From assembly GCF_049243985.1 (NCBI RefSeq), contig NC_135371.1, positions 23,250,501-23,314,500 of the forward strand: a stretch of 64,000 nt of DNA, written 5' to 3'. The stretch's first letter is position 1; every line of letters begins with the position of its first letter. Shown in pieces: positions 1 through 10,485 of this stretch. The position numbers and the translations under genes are program-made. The DNA is from Paroedura picta. Its lineage: Eukaryota > Chordata > Lepidosauria > Squamata > Gekkonidae. The notes under the pieces were generated by a model. It saw only the letters and a list, made by a program, of their open reading frames with translations. It did not search any database and was not told the DNA's origin.

Positions 1-1039
1 AGCGTTGCTTTGAAGGTGTCTGAAGAAAAGACCCTTCATCCAACGAACAAAAATGAAGCAAGTTTGCCTCCATATATTCAGCTGCAGCGCTGTCTTACCA
101 CCTAACTCAGAAATAGGAATAAATGTATTTTGATATCATAATGACCTGTGTGGTGATGACAGCGAGGGGTCCTCCAACAAGCTTTGCTATTCCCTTGGCC
201 AAGAGATAAAAGTAAGCCTTAGCGGCCTTCCAATATCCGAAGCTATTATTAAGGAAGATGGATCACAACCATCTGAAGGAAAAATCAAAGCTTGCAGCAA
301 ATTAAATTTAGGCTGAATAGCAAAACAGATAAACACATAAATAGATCCTTACAGCAGGAGCGGTTAATAATTGAATAGCTGCGAGGGTCACGTTGCTTCT
401 GTGCCTTGGAAGGGAACTGGATAGCTTCTGTCAGTGGTGGCTTAATGGTAAGGAATCCTGTCAGCATGTTGATGACACCGTGCATGTGCCATACTCTTGA
501 TAGCTGGAGTGCGCTTCTTTTCTGAACGGAACTTGGAAGGCTGATGGCTCTTTTACAGTGCAAATGGCTTTTTCTTTTAGGGAGAGGGAAGATATTGGGG
601 AGCATGGACAAGATGGGAAAAATCGGCGACTCCTCTGCTCTTCTACATTTCAGTACTTTCAAAAGCCCAGAATCTGCTCAAGTTGTGAGTCTTTAGTGTG
701 ATTCTTAGCTCGTGACTAGGGTTGGGCTGCTGCAGCAGGAGCTGAGGCTCTATGCCAATGGAGACCAAAGCATCAGACTTGTTGGGGTGCTCTGCCCTTG
801 AGAATGACCTTGAAGGAAGAAGATGAAGTACAATTGTGGGCAGCTGGGCCAACTCCTCATAATTCAGGACCGGAGAACTAGGTGCTAAGACAGTTTGAAA
901 AGTACTCCAATATTTGTGAGGGAATGTGGTAGAATCATAGAGTTGCCTTTCTTTTCCTGATCTGGAAGAAGATAGACCCAAAGCCACAACTTCTTCTTCA
1001 GAGTTGGTTTTTATATCCCGCTTGCAATTGCCTTCCTTT
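1..1039. other. Unassigned, no gene seen
   Basis: I see no splice-bounded exon, RNA gene or recognisable repeat here. Open frames on the - strand (285-662, 643-1050) have no recognisable domain and low-complexity composition, and look fortuitous. Confidence 0.4.
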
Positions 1040-1242
1040 CCTCTCCCCACAACATATACCCTGTGAGGTAGGCGGGGATGAGAGAGTTCTGAGAAAACTG
1101 CTCTATGAGAACAGCTCTAAGAGAGCTATGACTGGCCATGTGACAGGTCATCCAGCTGGCTGCATGTGGAGGAGTGGGAAATCAAGCCCAGTTCACCAGA
1201 TTAGGGTCCTCCATTCTTAACCAGTACACCACGCTGACTCTT
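1040..1242 (-). repeat. tRNA-derived SINE, - strand
   Basis: Read on the - strand it opens with a tRNA-like head (A-box region with GTGTACTGGTTAAGAATGG, then a B-box-like region) and runs into the body seen in the other copies of this family (3861, 8510, 45705, 56765). It lacks the TTC tail and most of the 3' body, so it is a diverged, shortened copy. Assignment rests on similarity to the full copy at 3861-4157. Confidence 0.65.
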
Positions 1243-2090
1243 CAGAAATGCAGCAAGAATTAGGATAAGTAAGCAATTTTGAAGGATCCAATCGCATTTG
1301 GACATGAATTAGATGCTTAAGGGTTGCTTCCAAAGGTGGCATTCAGGAGGACTACGGTCCCATTGGTTGAAGAGAGGATTTAGCAGGGATTCCTTATAAT
1401 TTTCACATTTCTTTTCCAGATTAGCAAATGGAGATAGAGGCTAGAGAAAATGCCTGTGTGTGGAGGAACAATGAAATCAGTGAGCCTTAACCTCCCTCCC
1501 TCCTGCTTTTCCAGAGGGATGCAACCTGAATCTCAAATCTTGGATGAGTTCTCGTTTGAGAGGTTGTGAAAATGGTCTGAGTCTATCGCAGACTTGGACT
1601 GAGTTATTAAGGCATTTGATCTCTTGATCCTGACTTTGAACGTGTTTCTCGAGTCAAAGACTTGTTAGATATGGAGTCGGGACATCAAAGGCTACATATG
1701 ACTTTTGATTGGGTGTGTTAAATTTATGATTTCATGGGCTTTTGATAATATGGAGTAACGTGCACTTTGGTGCATGCTGCTGCCCTTATGTTTGGCAAAG
1801 CTCATCTCTCCACATCCTTGCATGGAAGGCAGATGGGGACTGCAGTGTTGCTGCAAAACAGGCGACACAGCATTCAGGGCTGTGGCTAGTCCTTATAATT
1901 GCAGTCATCTCATGAAGCTGAAAACCATCAAGGGGGGGGGGGAAAGACGGCTGCTTCACGAAACAAATGCCAAAGGGTCGAAAACAAATATGAGACCAGG
2001 ACCAGTACAGTGGATTTGGCTAGCATTCGTGCAGCATAATAGCTAGATTGTCGACCCTGGGAATGGGGGTAGAAAATGTTGCCAAGATGC
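1243..2090. other. Unassigned, no gene seen
   Basis: There is no coding signal or identified repeat. A short G run lies near 1932-1941. Confidence 0.4.
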
Positions 2091-2092
2091 AG

Positions 2093-2290
2093 TGGATGTG
2101 TGGCAACCTCACAGGGTTTTCCAGGCAAGAGTCACACAGAGGGAGTTTGCCATTTTCCCACTTTTGCCATGGCAACTTTGGATTTCCGGGGGGGGGGGGG
2201 CTGCCCATCCAAGGCTAACCAGGGCTGACCCTATTTAGCATCTGACAAGAGCAGGCTAGCTTGGGCCATCCAGGTCAGACCCTGCGATAC
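2093..2290 (-). repeat. 5S-rRNA-derived SINE, - strand
   Basis: At 2210-2275 the sequence matches the reverse complement of vertebrate 5S rRNA: CCATCCAAGGCTAACCAGGG followed by GACCCTATTTAGC, where 5S has CCATCCAAGTACTAACCAGG and GACCCTGCTTAGC. The part before it, with GGTTTTCCAGGCAAGAG, is the SINE body shared with copies at 26235, 46040 and 50785. A 5S head on a non-5S body is the hallmark of SINE3-type elements. A G run at 2190-2200 interrupts it. Confidence 0.6.
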
Positions 2291-2485
2291 ACAGGTTCAA
2301 ATTTCCACTCACCATAAAACTCACAGGTTGACCTTGGGCCAGTTCTGCTGCCTCATTGATCTCACAGGTCATTGTGCAGGTAAAAGGCTGGAGGGGGGAG
2401 GAACCTTACACACCAACTCTCTGATATTTGGTTAGAAGCGATGGGCAAAAATGAGCTAAATAAAAACACTATGAATTAATAATAG
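2291..2485 (+). repeat. tRNA/L2-tailed SINE fragment
   Basis: The stretch carries the phrases GGTTCAAATTTCCACTC (B-box-like) and TGACCTTGGGCCAGT and ends in AGCTAAATAAA, as in reptile tRNA-headed SINEs with LINE-like tails. The 5' head is missing because it abuts the 5S-derived SINE. Family assignment is inference. Confidence 0.45.
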
Positions 2486-3054
2486 TATTTTGGCCATACA
2501 CCATTAGCAACGAGATCGTAATGCGTGTTAATGTGCTCTGGGCAAACAGATACCCTGCTTCTTCCCAATATACTTATGGGCTCCTGTGATATTTGAATGA
2601 TTGCTTTCAAAATATGTTCTGGAGAGTCCTGGTGTTCCTTGGAAGGCCAACAAGACTTTCTCAGTAGGCAATAATAGCAGGTTACCTTTCCTGAAAACCA
2701 GTTCGCTGAACACCACTAATTTCCCTTTTGCAAAGCACAACCGTTGGGTATGTGATAAGGCACATTCGCAGGTTGTGCAGGATGACGAGGATGCTTTGTA
2801 TGCACGGCCAGGGCTCTGAAGGAACTGACAGCACTGTGGAAAACACTTTACAATCTCCCATGATGCACTGGGATGACTGGCTGACATGGGGGAAGTTCGT
2901 TGTCAGCCAGGACAAGCTGGAAAGGGTGACTTGGAGGAAAAAAATGTTTGTAAACTACCTTGACAGAGTACTTCTTCTAACAAAGGATAATCTAGACAGC
3001 TTTCCCTTCCTTTCTCTTTCCCCATATATGCCAAATGTTAATGCTTCTTTTAAA
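2486..3054. other. Unassigned, no gene seen
   Basis: Overlapping open frames occur on both strands (for example 2728-3240, +), but none has a recognisable domain, and the + frame runs straight into the repeat at 3055. Confidence 0.35.
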
Positions 3055-3236
3055 GACCATTTCAGCATCGGAGGCTTCACGCTGGGCTGCAGGCTGGAGT
3101 TTGAACCAGGGCAGGTTTCCCCGCCTCTTCCTGCTCCTGCATGGGAGGAGCATTTGCCCCGGTACACCTCATCCACCCTGGATTTATGCTCCCACACAGG
3201 AGTTGGGGCAATGAATTTCCCCGTGTGGAAACAGTC
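3055..3236 (+). mobile_element. 181/182-bp MITE, diverged copy
   Basis: It is about 182 bp, bounded by GACCATTT on the left and an AACAGTC-like end on the right, and is homologous along its length to the copies at 35515-35695 (opposite orientation) and 49417-49597 (same orientation). It is the most diverged of the three and its flanks show no clear 3-bp duplication. It is non-coding. Confidence 0.6.
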
Positions 3237-3254
3237 TTAGGGAAGTTAGGTAGG

Positions 3255-3425
3255 ACCTAAGGATCCCCCAGAATTACAACTCATTTCCAGACTACATAGA
3301 ACAGGGGGAAAGGATGCTTTGGAAGGTGGATTCAGTGGCATTGTACCACACTGAAGCTCTGTCCTTTTCAAGCTTCATCCTAAATCTCCAGGAGTTTCTT
3401 AATCTGGAGCTGGCCACCCTAATCC
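3255..3425 (-). repeat. GTTGCC inverted-repeat element, - strand
   Basis: This is a copy of the roughly 210-bp family that recurs through the window (best copies 21270-21482, 24013-24217, 30125-30332, 34792-35005). Shared landmarks are the GGATCCCC/CATTTCCAG block, the region giving AAGGTGGATTC, and the closing GAGCTGGCCACCCTA. Confidence 0.6.
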
Positions 3426-3764
3426 CACCGCACACTGGGAGGACCTGGCTTGGAATCCTCGTTTCATATCCTCCAAAATCTACTAGTGGAGTAGATGCTC
3501 TGGAGCAGGACTTTCTTGCCCCTCTTTCCTGCAAACAGATGGTAGAGTACAAGAATTGTCTTGATAATTCTCTAATCAACAAGCAAACTAAGGAGCAAAT
3601 AGGTTTTATCTGCTTCCCCCTCCAGTTATAATTTATATCAGTCTAGAGAAAGTTAAAAACAATACATTTTCTGGACCAGTTTTTTGGCTAATTTGAAATG
3701 TGTGGGTCATACTGAATGACTGATTGAATTTAAACTTCAGGTTTTATCTGCAAGCTCCCCCCCC

Positions 3765-3813
3765 AAAACAAACAAACAAACAAACAAACAAACAAACAAA
3801 CAAACAAACAAAA
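3765..3813 (+). repeat. (CAAA)n microsatellite
   Basis: About eleven perfect tandem CAAA units follow a C run. Confidence 0.95.
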
Positions 3814-3860
3814 GCTTGGTTTAATATTAAACAAAAATAGTTGGATGGCTATAACTCTAT

Positions 3861-4157
3861 AGAGAGCCAGTTTGGTGTAGTGGTTAGGAGCGTGGACTTC
3901 TAATCTGGCATGCTGGGTTAGATTCTGCACTCCCCCACATGCAACCAGCTGGGTGACCTTGGCCTCGCCACGGCACTGATAAAACTGTTCTGACCGAGCA
4001 GTGATATCAGCGCTCTCTCAGCCTCACCCACCCCACAGGGTGTCTGTTGTGGGGAGAGGAATGGGAAGGCGACTGTAAGCCACTTTGAGCCTCCTTCGGG
4101 TAGGGAAAAGCGGCATATAAGAACCAACTCTTCTTCTTCTTCTTCTTCTTCTTCTTC
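3861..4157 (+). repeat. tRNA-derived SINE, full length, TTC tail
   Basis: This is the best copy of the window's commonest SINE. The tRNA-like head has an A box within TGGTGTAGTGGTTAGGAGCG and a B-box region near 3918-3928. The body contains GTGACCTTGGCC and GGGTGTCTGTTGTGGGGAG. The 3' part, with GGCATATAAGAACCAACTC, ends in about nine TTC/CTT units. The LINE-like end suggests trans-mobilisation by a partner LINE; that is inference from how tailed SINEs work. Confidence 0.8.
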
Positions 4158-4174
4158 TATTTAGGACTATGCTA

Positions 4175-4262
4175 TAGGTTCTTTTGCCTGTTTCTTTATT
4201 GAATGTTTAGACTGCCCATCTCTGCAGACAGGCTCGAGGCAGTTTACTGTAAACTTGTTTAT
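4175..4262 (-). repeat. L2/CR1-type LINE 3' fragment
   Basis: On the - strand the stretch reads as the 3' untranslated end typical of squamate L2/CR1 copies, with CTGCCTCGAGCC and then a TAAACATTCAATAAAG-like end. It is short and diverged. Confidence 0.35.
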
Positions 4263-4469
4263 CAACATTATTTATGTCAGGTGCCATTAGGAGTATGATC
4301 AGATAGAAAAGACATTTTCCTCACTCTCAGGTAAGCAATAGGACAATGTAGTAACATTAAGAGCCTGAAGAGGCATTTGCCAAAAATAGTTTTGTGGTGG
4401 TATCTCTTTAGAATGGCTTGAAACATTTTGGAGGGAAACCTATTGGTATGTGAGAAATGGAGGTGGAGG

Positions 4470-4625
4470 AGGAAGGATGAGGATTGCCAACTCCAGATTA
4501 GGAAATTCCTGGATGTTAGGGCTAAAGTCTGGGGAGGGATGGAGGGACCCCAGTTGGGTCTATTGCCATGGAGTCTAACGTTCCAAGGCAGCCATTTTCT
4601 TCTGGGCATTTCCTTCAGCATCAGG
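4470..4625 (+). repeat. GTTGCC inverted-repeat element, 3'-short
   Basis: It starts at GGATTGCCAACTCCAG, continues with GGAAATTCCTGG and CAGCCATTTTCTTCTGG, and then loses the right-hand third of the family. Confidence 0.6.
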
Positions 4626-5715
4626 TCCCCTCTTTTACTGCAGACCATCACGGCTTCACCCTGAATCATTTTTCTCCCTCCCTGTTTGCTTCTCTAACCC
4701 CTTTTCCATGAGTTTACACTAAGGGATGGTTTGCAGGGCTAATAGGGAAATTGCACCGTTACCATCTGCAAATGGCAGACGAATCTATGCTGTAGAACAA
4801 AATTCACTATAAAGTATAGTTTTCTGAAGGAGAGGGAGGAGAGGCAGCCATCCCTTTCCTCTGCTTCTGTTGCTGTACATGTCCTGTTCTGTCCATGTGG
4901 AACTTTTGAGGCATTAGAGAATGAAGCGATGGGCAGGATCCAAGGGAGAGAGGGACAAACATACAACCAAGTGATCATATATAACCACCTGTGCATTGCT
5001 CCTTACATGGAACTACGCTTTCTAAGTCTATGATTTTGAAAGATGTCGATTTGCTTAAGATTTCACTGCAAGTTTTTGTGTTGTCAAGAGTGCCCAAGGA
5101 GGCTGCAGAGTGATAGGCCCAAGGAGGCCACCGTACCCCCTACAGGCATATCTCATGACACTTGAAAGATAGACAACCAAGGGCTTCAGATATAAAAATA
5201 AGACTGTGTTCAGTTGAAGCTCAGGTCGTACAAGACTTGCAGTTGGAGCCTTGTTTGGAATTGTCCGTTGACTTTTAAACACTGAAATCTTGAATAAACG
5301 GAGCCTGCATAATACAAGCTTTGTTTGAAATTCAGTTGTAAGCTGACGGTGAGCCGAGACTTTAATAACAAACACCAACTGTTTTGACATTTTTACCTTT
5401 CCCAAGTATTTATGTAAGCACAAATATTTTGTTTAAGGACCGCAGCATACAGTTAACATAGAACAGTCCACTTGTGAAAAAAAGGTGGGTTTTTTTTTTG
5501 CATTGAGAGATATTGTTTAATGAAAAGGTTAATTGTGTTTTACAAGGTCATGTGGCTGAAAGGGATAAATAAAAGACCTGCCTGCTAGTTTCTATCTTTG
5601 AAGGAGGTGAGGCAGAACATTCTAGGCCTATGCCAAATCATGTCTCCTGCAGGCATGTGCTCACAAGCGGTTTCAGTGTTCTTTCTGGGTTGCCGGGGAT
5701 TGGGGGGGGGAGAGT
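4626..5715. other. Unassigned, no gene seen
   Basis: No recognisable exon, RNA or repeat. Frames of 85-122 codons on the - strand at 4739-5423 carry no known motif. Confidence 0.35.
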
Positions 5716-6540
5716 GGGCCATTCCGCACCCGCAAAATAAAGTGAAAAGCTAACCTTTTGCAGACGCCATATTTTTGGCATTTTGTACAACGTCACCAAC
5801 TTCCAGTGTCCCAGCAGCAAACCGGCAGTTACATCCTCCATTTTAAAGTGAAAGTTGGGGAATCCCAAAAAGTGGATCCCCCCAACGATCTGGCATGAGT
5901 GAGAGGAGAGGACCCAGCAAGCCATACACAAAGGAAATGTGTGGAACTGAAGTAGCGTTATCTCCACCTCCAGTGCCCACTCTCGCACCTGCCTCCCTCT
6001 CCCTTCTACTGAGGATGCGGATTTTCTTTCTTTTTTAAAAGCAAACTGCCTAGAGAAACGAATACGCATTCAATCGCCCAGGCAAAGCAAAAACATTTTT
6101 CCCCCCACCAGTTAACGCACAAAGCATGCATCTAAACCCGCCCCCCGCCTAAAATCAGGAACAAGATTGCTTCAAGGCTAATGATTTCAAAAGGGGTGGC
6201 ATTAAAAAAGCACTATGCATCTATGATTAGATGCATAGGCATCTAAATGGAGATGTTTTATTTTTTAAAAACAAAATTAGTATGCATCACAGGCCTTTTA
6301 AAACAGGGAGAAAAGTGATTGGCTGCCTGTCTTGATTGACAGGCAGAGGAGAGTCTCATGGATAGCGCATTCTTCTCTTCTGCCATTTCAAGTCGGCATG
6401 CAGAGTGCCCAGAAGCATGAGAAGGAGGCAGAGGGAAGGGAGAGAGCCAGGATGTAAAGAATGACCGGAGGTGCGTTATTTAATAGCGTTACACCATGGC
6501 GCTGGTATAACACTATTTTTTTCAATGTGCAGAAATGCCC
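5716..6540. mobile_element. Non-autonomous Harbinger-like element, 825 bp
   Basis: The left end GGGCCATTCCGCAC and the right end, read inward as GGGCATTTCTGCAC, form 14-bp inverted termini almost identical to those of the autonomous element at 9960-17547 and the element at 32110-32992. There is no transposase. The flanks (AGT left, GAT right) do not give a clean 3-bp duplication, so this may be an old copy or the two ends may come from different events. Confidence 0.6.
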
Positions 6541-6839
6541 GATGTTTTGAAACTAAAATAAGTACTAGAGGTAATCCTGAATTGGTACATTTAGTAAATC
6601 CTATTTGTATCTAGTAAATTTAAGAATGTTTCTGTAGGCTTGGGTATTCCTGAAAAGTTGCAGAAGGGACCTGTATTGTCCTTCCCTTGTGGTAGTACTG
6701 TGAACCAGAGAGAGCAATAAGCAGCTATGAGGAGGGGAAAGTACAGACTTGGATAATTGGCTGGAAGGAGAATAGGAACCCTAACTCAAACACCTATATG
6801 TTAGGGGTTTCTGATTTCTCTGGCTATGGATCACCTAGG

Positions 6840-7209
6840 CTGGTGGTCCCCAACCTTTTTATCACCGGGGACCGGTCTACGCTTGACAATTTTACTGAGG
6901 CCCGGGGGGGGGGCTAGTCTTTTGCCGAGGGATGCCACCTGAGCCCCTGCTCCACTTGCTTTCCCGCCGGTGCCCATGACTTCCCGCTGCCCTCTGGGGG
7001 GCACTGCCAGCAGCAACTGTGCAGTGTCACACCAAGGGGGAGCCCCAGCCATTGTGGCCACCAGAGAACACCAGAGGTGAGCCAGTGGCAGAATGGTAGG
7101 ACAGCCCCCAAGACAGCAGCCAGGGTGGAAGACGAGGAGGAGCTGCGGCCCGGTACCGACTGATCCTCAGACCGGTACCGGTCTCCGGTCTGGGGGTTGG
7201 AGACTGCTG
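6840..7209 (+). mobile_element. Non-autonomous hAT element
   Basis: Its termini are inverted: GGTGGTCCCCAACC on the left and GGGGGTTGGAGACTGCTG on the right. Near both ends lies the block typical of this group (ACCGGGGACCGGT and CAGACCGGTACCGG). The flanks share ACCTAG, the likely core of an 8-bp duplication. The - strand frames inside it are GC-driven and not genes. A fragment of the same family lies at 51865-51943. Confidence 0.65.
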
Positions 7210-8250
7210 ACCTAGACCATAACCGGAACTGGATCTGAAGCATATGACCATGTCCATCCATACTTTAACTCCAAAAGCAATAATTTTATTTTTCTATATT
7301 GAAAATATCAGAGAGTAACGTGTTGGATAGAATGCAAGGAAACAAGAAAATAATGTGTTCTGTTTAATTAAGTTAAATTAACCATTAATTTTTGTTTTCT
7401 GGGTCAGACTGTTTGCAATGAAATCAAGTATATGAACGCTGATAAAGATTGTTAATCTTAATCTGGTCAAAGTACCAGACTGAAACCATCTCATCATTTT
7501 TTTTAGTAATTACCTGATAAAAGCACAAAACGATCTAGTAGTTATCAATAGTCTTTTTTACCATGAAGAATGAAGAGAGAACGCCATATATTAGTTGTGA
7601 AGGAAACAGCAGAAGTCCTGTTTGCTTTTTGAATAACCCTGAATGTGTCAAACTCTCAAAAATGCATAGCTCACATGCAAGTGTTTAGGAGGAAGCCCCA
7701 GTTCTTAAGATCAAACTGCCGACCAAAGTGTGGGAAGGGAATTTGTACTCAATGGAGTCTACAGATGGCAACAGGAGTAGGTGGGAGAGGGGAGAGGGAA
7801 TCCAAGTTTTTTACATGCTATTTTCTTCTGTGCTTTCCCCCATGTTATGAGTGACCTTAACCTTAGCCCTCACTGGCTCTTGTTTCACTGAAAGAATGGA
7901 TCTGCTGTCTTGACTTCTGTCTGGCTGTCTTTGATTTTATTTTGCTCTACACAGATAATTCTGAGAGCACGAAGGTATTAGCAAAAATGTATTGTTTGTT
8001 TATAAAACGTATATACTGCCTTCCCAAAAAAAATCCAAACCCCAATATTTGAAATTGTAAAAGACTAGAACAAGTGTCACATGATAGTCAATCCAGTGAA
8101 AATGTCCAGGTATCCAATAAAAGAAATTAATCAGTAAAAACAGAATGAATATCACTCACTCAGAGCCACTGTTGTGAATGCCCTTGTCTATATCTTCTAT
8201 AGTACAAAATAAAACCTGGTTCACAAATGTTTGCTTGAAGAGAAAAAAAA
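7210..8250. other. Unassigned, mostly AT-rich
   Basis: I see no gene. The stretch near 7990-8030 (TGTTTATAAAACGTATATAC) resembles a short LINE/SINE tail on the - strand, but it is too short to assign. Confidence 0.35.
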
Positions 8251-8254
8251 TGTC

Positions 8255-8400
8255 ATAGATCAGAGGCAGAGCACATGCTTTGTGCATGGAGGTTCCCATA
8301 TTCAGTCCTTGGCACCTTTAGTTAAAAGATCTGACATAGCAGGCAGTGAAAGATATTTTTTTTCTGACTGAAATATCTGGGAAATGCCTATGCATCACTC
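8255..8400 (+). repeat. tRNA-headed SINE, second family
   Basis: The order is GAGGCAGAGCACATGCTTTG (A-box side), then a TTCAGTCCTTGGCA-like B-box region, then TTAAAAGATCTGACATAG and a body with GACTGAAATATCTGGGAAA. The same family in inverted orientation is the host of the nested insertions at 18120-18893. Confidence 0.55.
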
Positions 8401-8509
8401 TTTGACATATGTGATTCCCAGTTCAGGAAGATATGTGCAATAGAGGCATTCGGGTACTTTGGATCCAAACCTAAACAGAGCATGATGGACATTGTTTCAG
8501 GCTGGAAGT

Positions 8510-8773
8510 GTCTGAATGGGTGACCTTGGGCTCATCATGGCACTGTTAAAGCTGTTCTGACCGAGCAGTGATATCAGGGCTCTCTCAGCCTCACCCACCT
8601 CACAGGGTGTCTGTTGTGGGGAGAGGAAAGGGAAGGCGACTGGAAGCCACTTTGAAACTCCTTTGGGTAGAGAAAAGCGGCCTATAAGAACCAACTCTTC
8701 TTCTTCTTCTTCTTCTTCTTCTTCTTCTTCTTCTTCTTCTTCTTCTTCTTCTTCTTCTTCTTCTTCTTCTTCT
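8510..8773 (+). repeat. tRNA-derived SINE, 5'-truncated, with (TTC)n
   Basis: It begins at GGGTGACCTTGGGCTC, so the tRNA head is gone, and otherwise follows the copy at 3861. The tail at 8697-8773 is about 26 perfect TTC units. The Glu-rich or Arg-rich frames read on the - strand are translations of this tail. Confidence 0.8.
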
Positions 8774-8774
8774 A

Positions 8775-9959
8775 ATGGGCAACCTTGTATTTGCATGCAT
8801 TGCCCTTTCTAGAGCAGAGTCTATGAAGTGGCTACTACCCGTTTTGACATGCATCTGCATGGGATTTTTGAGGGAAAGAAAATCTTCTTGTGAGGTTTTC
8901 ACATGGAGCTAAGGAATGGTTCATGGGTGCAATGTGGAAGGACAGAGAAATGGTGACATGTTTACAGATACCTCCATCTTGAAAACTGTATGAGGTTTTT
9001 CTTTAGCCTTTTAACCGTTGGTTCCCTTTCACATAGCTGGGGTGTGTGAAATGCCTCTAATTCCATGCTGACTTTTTTCATACTCTTTCCCTGTTAAACC
9101 ACCTGAGAAAACTAATTATAAATACCTGGAAGCACCCTAACACAAGCCCGTTATTTGAACAATGTTTTTTCTCTCTCTCTCTTTCTCTACTCCACCCTTT
9201 TTGATAATAATGGTGGACAAGATGCTGATTGTTTGAGTAGTTTAAATGTGCGTGTATGTGTGCTTTAAAGGTCCTGCAATTTTGCAATCATCAGGTAAAG
9301 GCTTGCAGCTGAATTTACAAAAGGCAGGTCACCCAGATGAAATAGTTAAGATCCTGAGACATTTCTGCCTGTTGGAGGGGGAAGGGGGGAACCCTTAAAG
9401 GAACCGGCATCATTACAAATAACTATGAGATGTTAGAGTTAGGCGAAGTTCAAAGCAAAGGAAAGATTAAAGTTCAGGAAGTGGAGGAGATAATCATCCC
9501 AAATAGAAACACTTCACAAATATTTACTACTGAGGGTGAAGATTCTGTTTATTCTGTGTTATTTGCAAGTTTAAGGATCCTGTTCACAGGCTGTCATGGA
9601 GTACTTATTACAGAGGAGCTGCAAATTTAGAAAAGTAGAAAGAGCATTGCAATGGATAACAACAAGGTTCAAAACAATGCATCCACCTGGACTGAATCAA
9701 GACCTAGGTTTTTTGTCTTAATGCTGACTTCTCTACGCCAACTACCTGTCTGCATATCACACCTAATCCAGTCACCTCTGCTACTGTCATTTGTCTGCTA
9801 ATTACACTTGGCATCTGGAAACACTCCACTTTCTAATATCTAGATCTCACATTCTAGCTGTATCTGAAGAAAAGAGCAATAACGCATGAGAGCTGCCACA
9901 AATTTTGTTTGCTGTTAAAATGCTACTGACTCTTTTCTACTGCTACAGTCAAACTAACA
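8775..9959. other. Unassigned, no gene seen
   Basis: No exon or known repeat. This is the left flank of the Harbinger element; the last three bases before it are the ACA duplication. Confidence 0.4.
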
Positions 9960-10485
9960 GGGCCATTTCGCACAGAGCTCAAAGTTGCTATTTGGTTGCC
10001 GTTTGTGAAAGCGCTACTTCAAGTAGCGAAATGTAACTAGCCGTGCCCGTAACGCACAGCTGCGGTTTTTGCGGAATTTGGCACTTTCACTTCTCGCCAC
10101 TTTCGTAACCCACAGGCTTCCGGTTCTCCGTCTTATCGCTACAAAGGAGGTCCCTTTTTAGCGCTTCTGGCCTCCCGTGCCCGTCAATCAAACTGCAGGC
10201 ACACCTTTGACCTCGACCCTAAAGCCGAACTTGTCGGGGTTCCCTTTTTTTTTAAAAAACCCAGGAAACCCCGTAGCAACGCGTTATCGTCCAATCATTG
10301 GCGCCCTTGGAACGTGTTTTCTATTGTTTTCTAGGAACCAGATGCATTGACATGTTTGATTGGTTAATCCCCGCCCACAGTACACGCCCACAGGTTACCT
10401 GCTTATATGCACCTGGGCAGACACGCGGTCGGCCTCACTCTTTTGTTTGCGTAGCCTACTGCCCGCAGCACAGGTCAACGTTGCA
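9960..10485 (+). promoter_or_regulatory. Left end and transposase 5' region
   Basis: From the left terminus to the transposase ATG lies 526 bp with no gene. The motif CTTATATGCACC near 10400-10412, about 80 bp before the ATG, is a TATA-like candidate. AAGCGCTACTTCAAGTAGCG near 10010-10030 is a short imperfect inverted repeat that could serve as a subterminal binding site. Both roles are inference. Confidence 0.35.

Noticed and set aside
2210-2275. Possible 5S rRNA gene
   Set aside because: The similarity covers only part of 5S and is attached to a SINE body repeated elsewhere in the window.
8497-8902. Glu-rich and Arg-rich frames
   Set aside because: These are translations of the TTC tail of a SINE.
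10360-10485. Upstream in-frame start for the transposase
   Set aside because: The added 42 residues are unlike the family and cross the TATA-like region; the ATG at 10486 fits better, though not proven.
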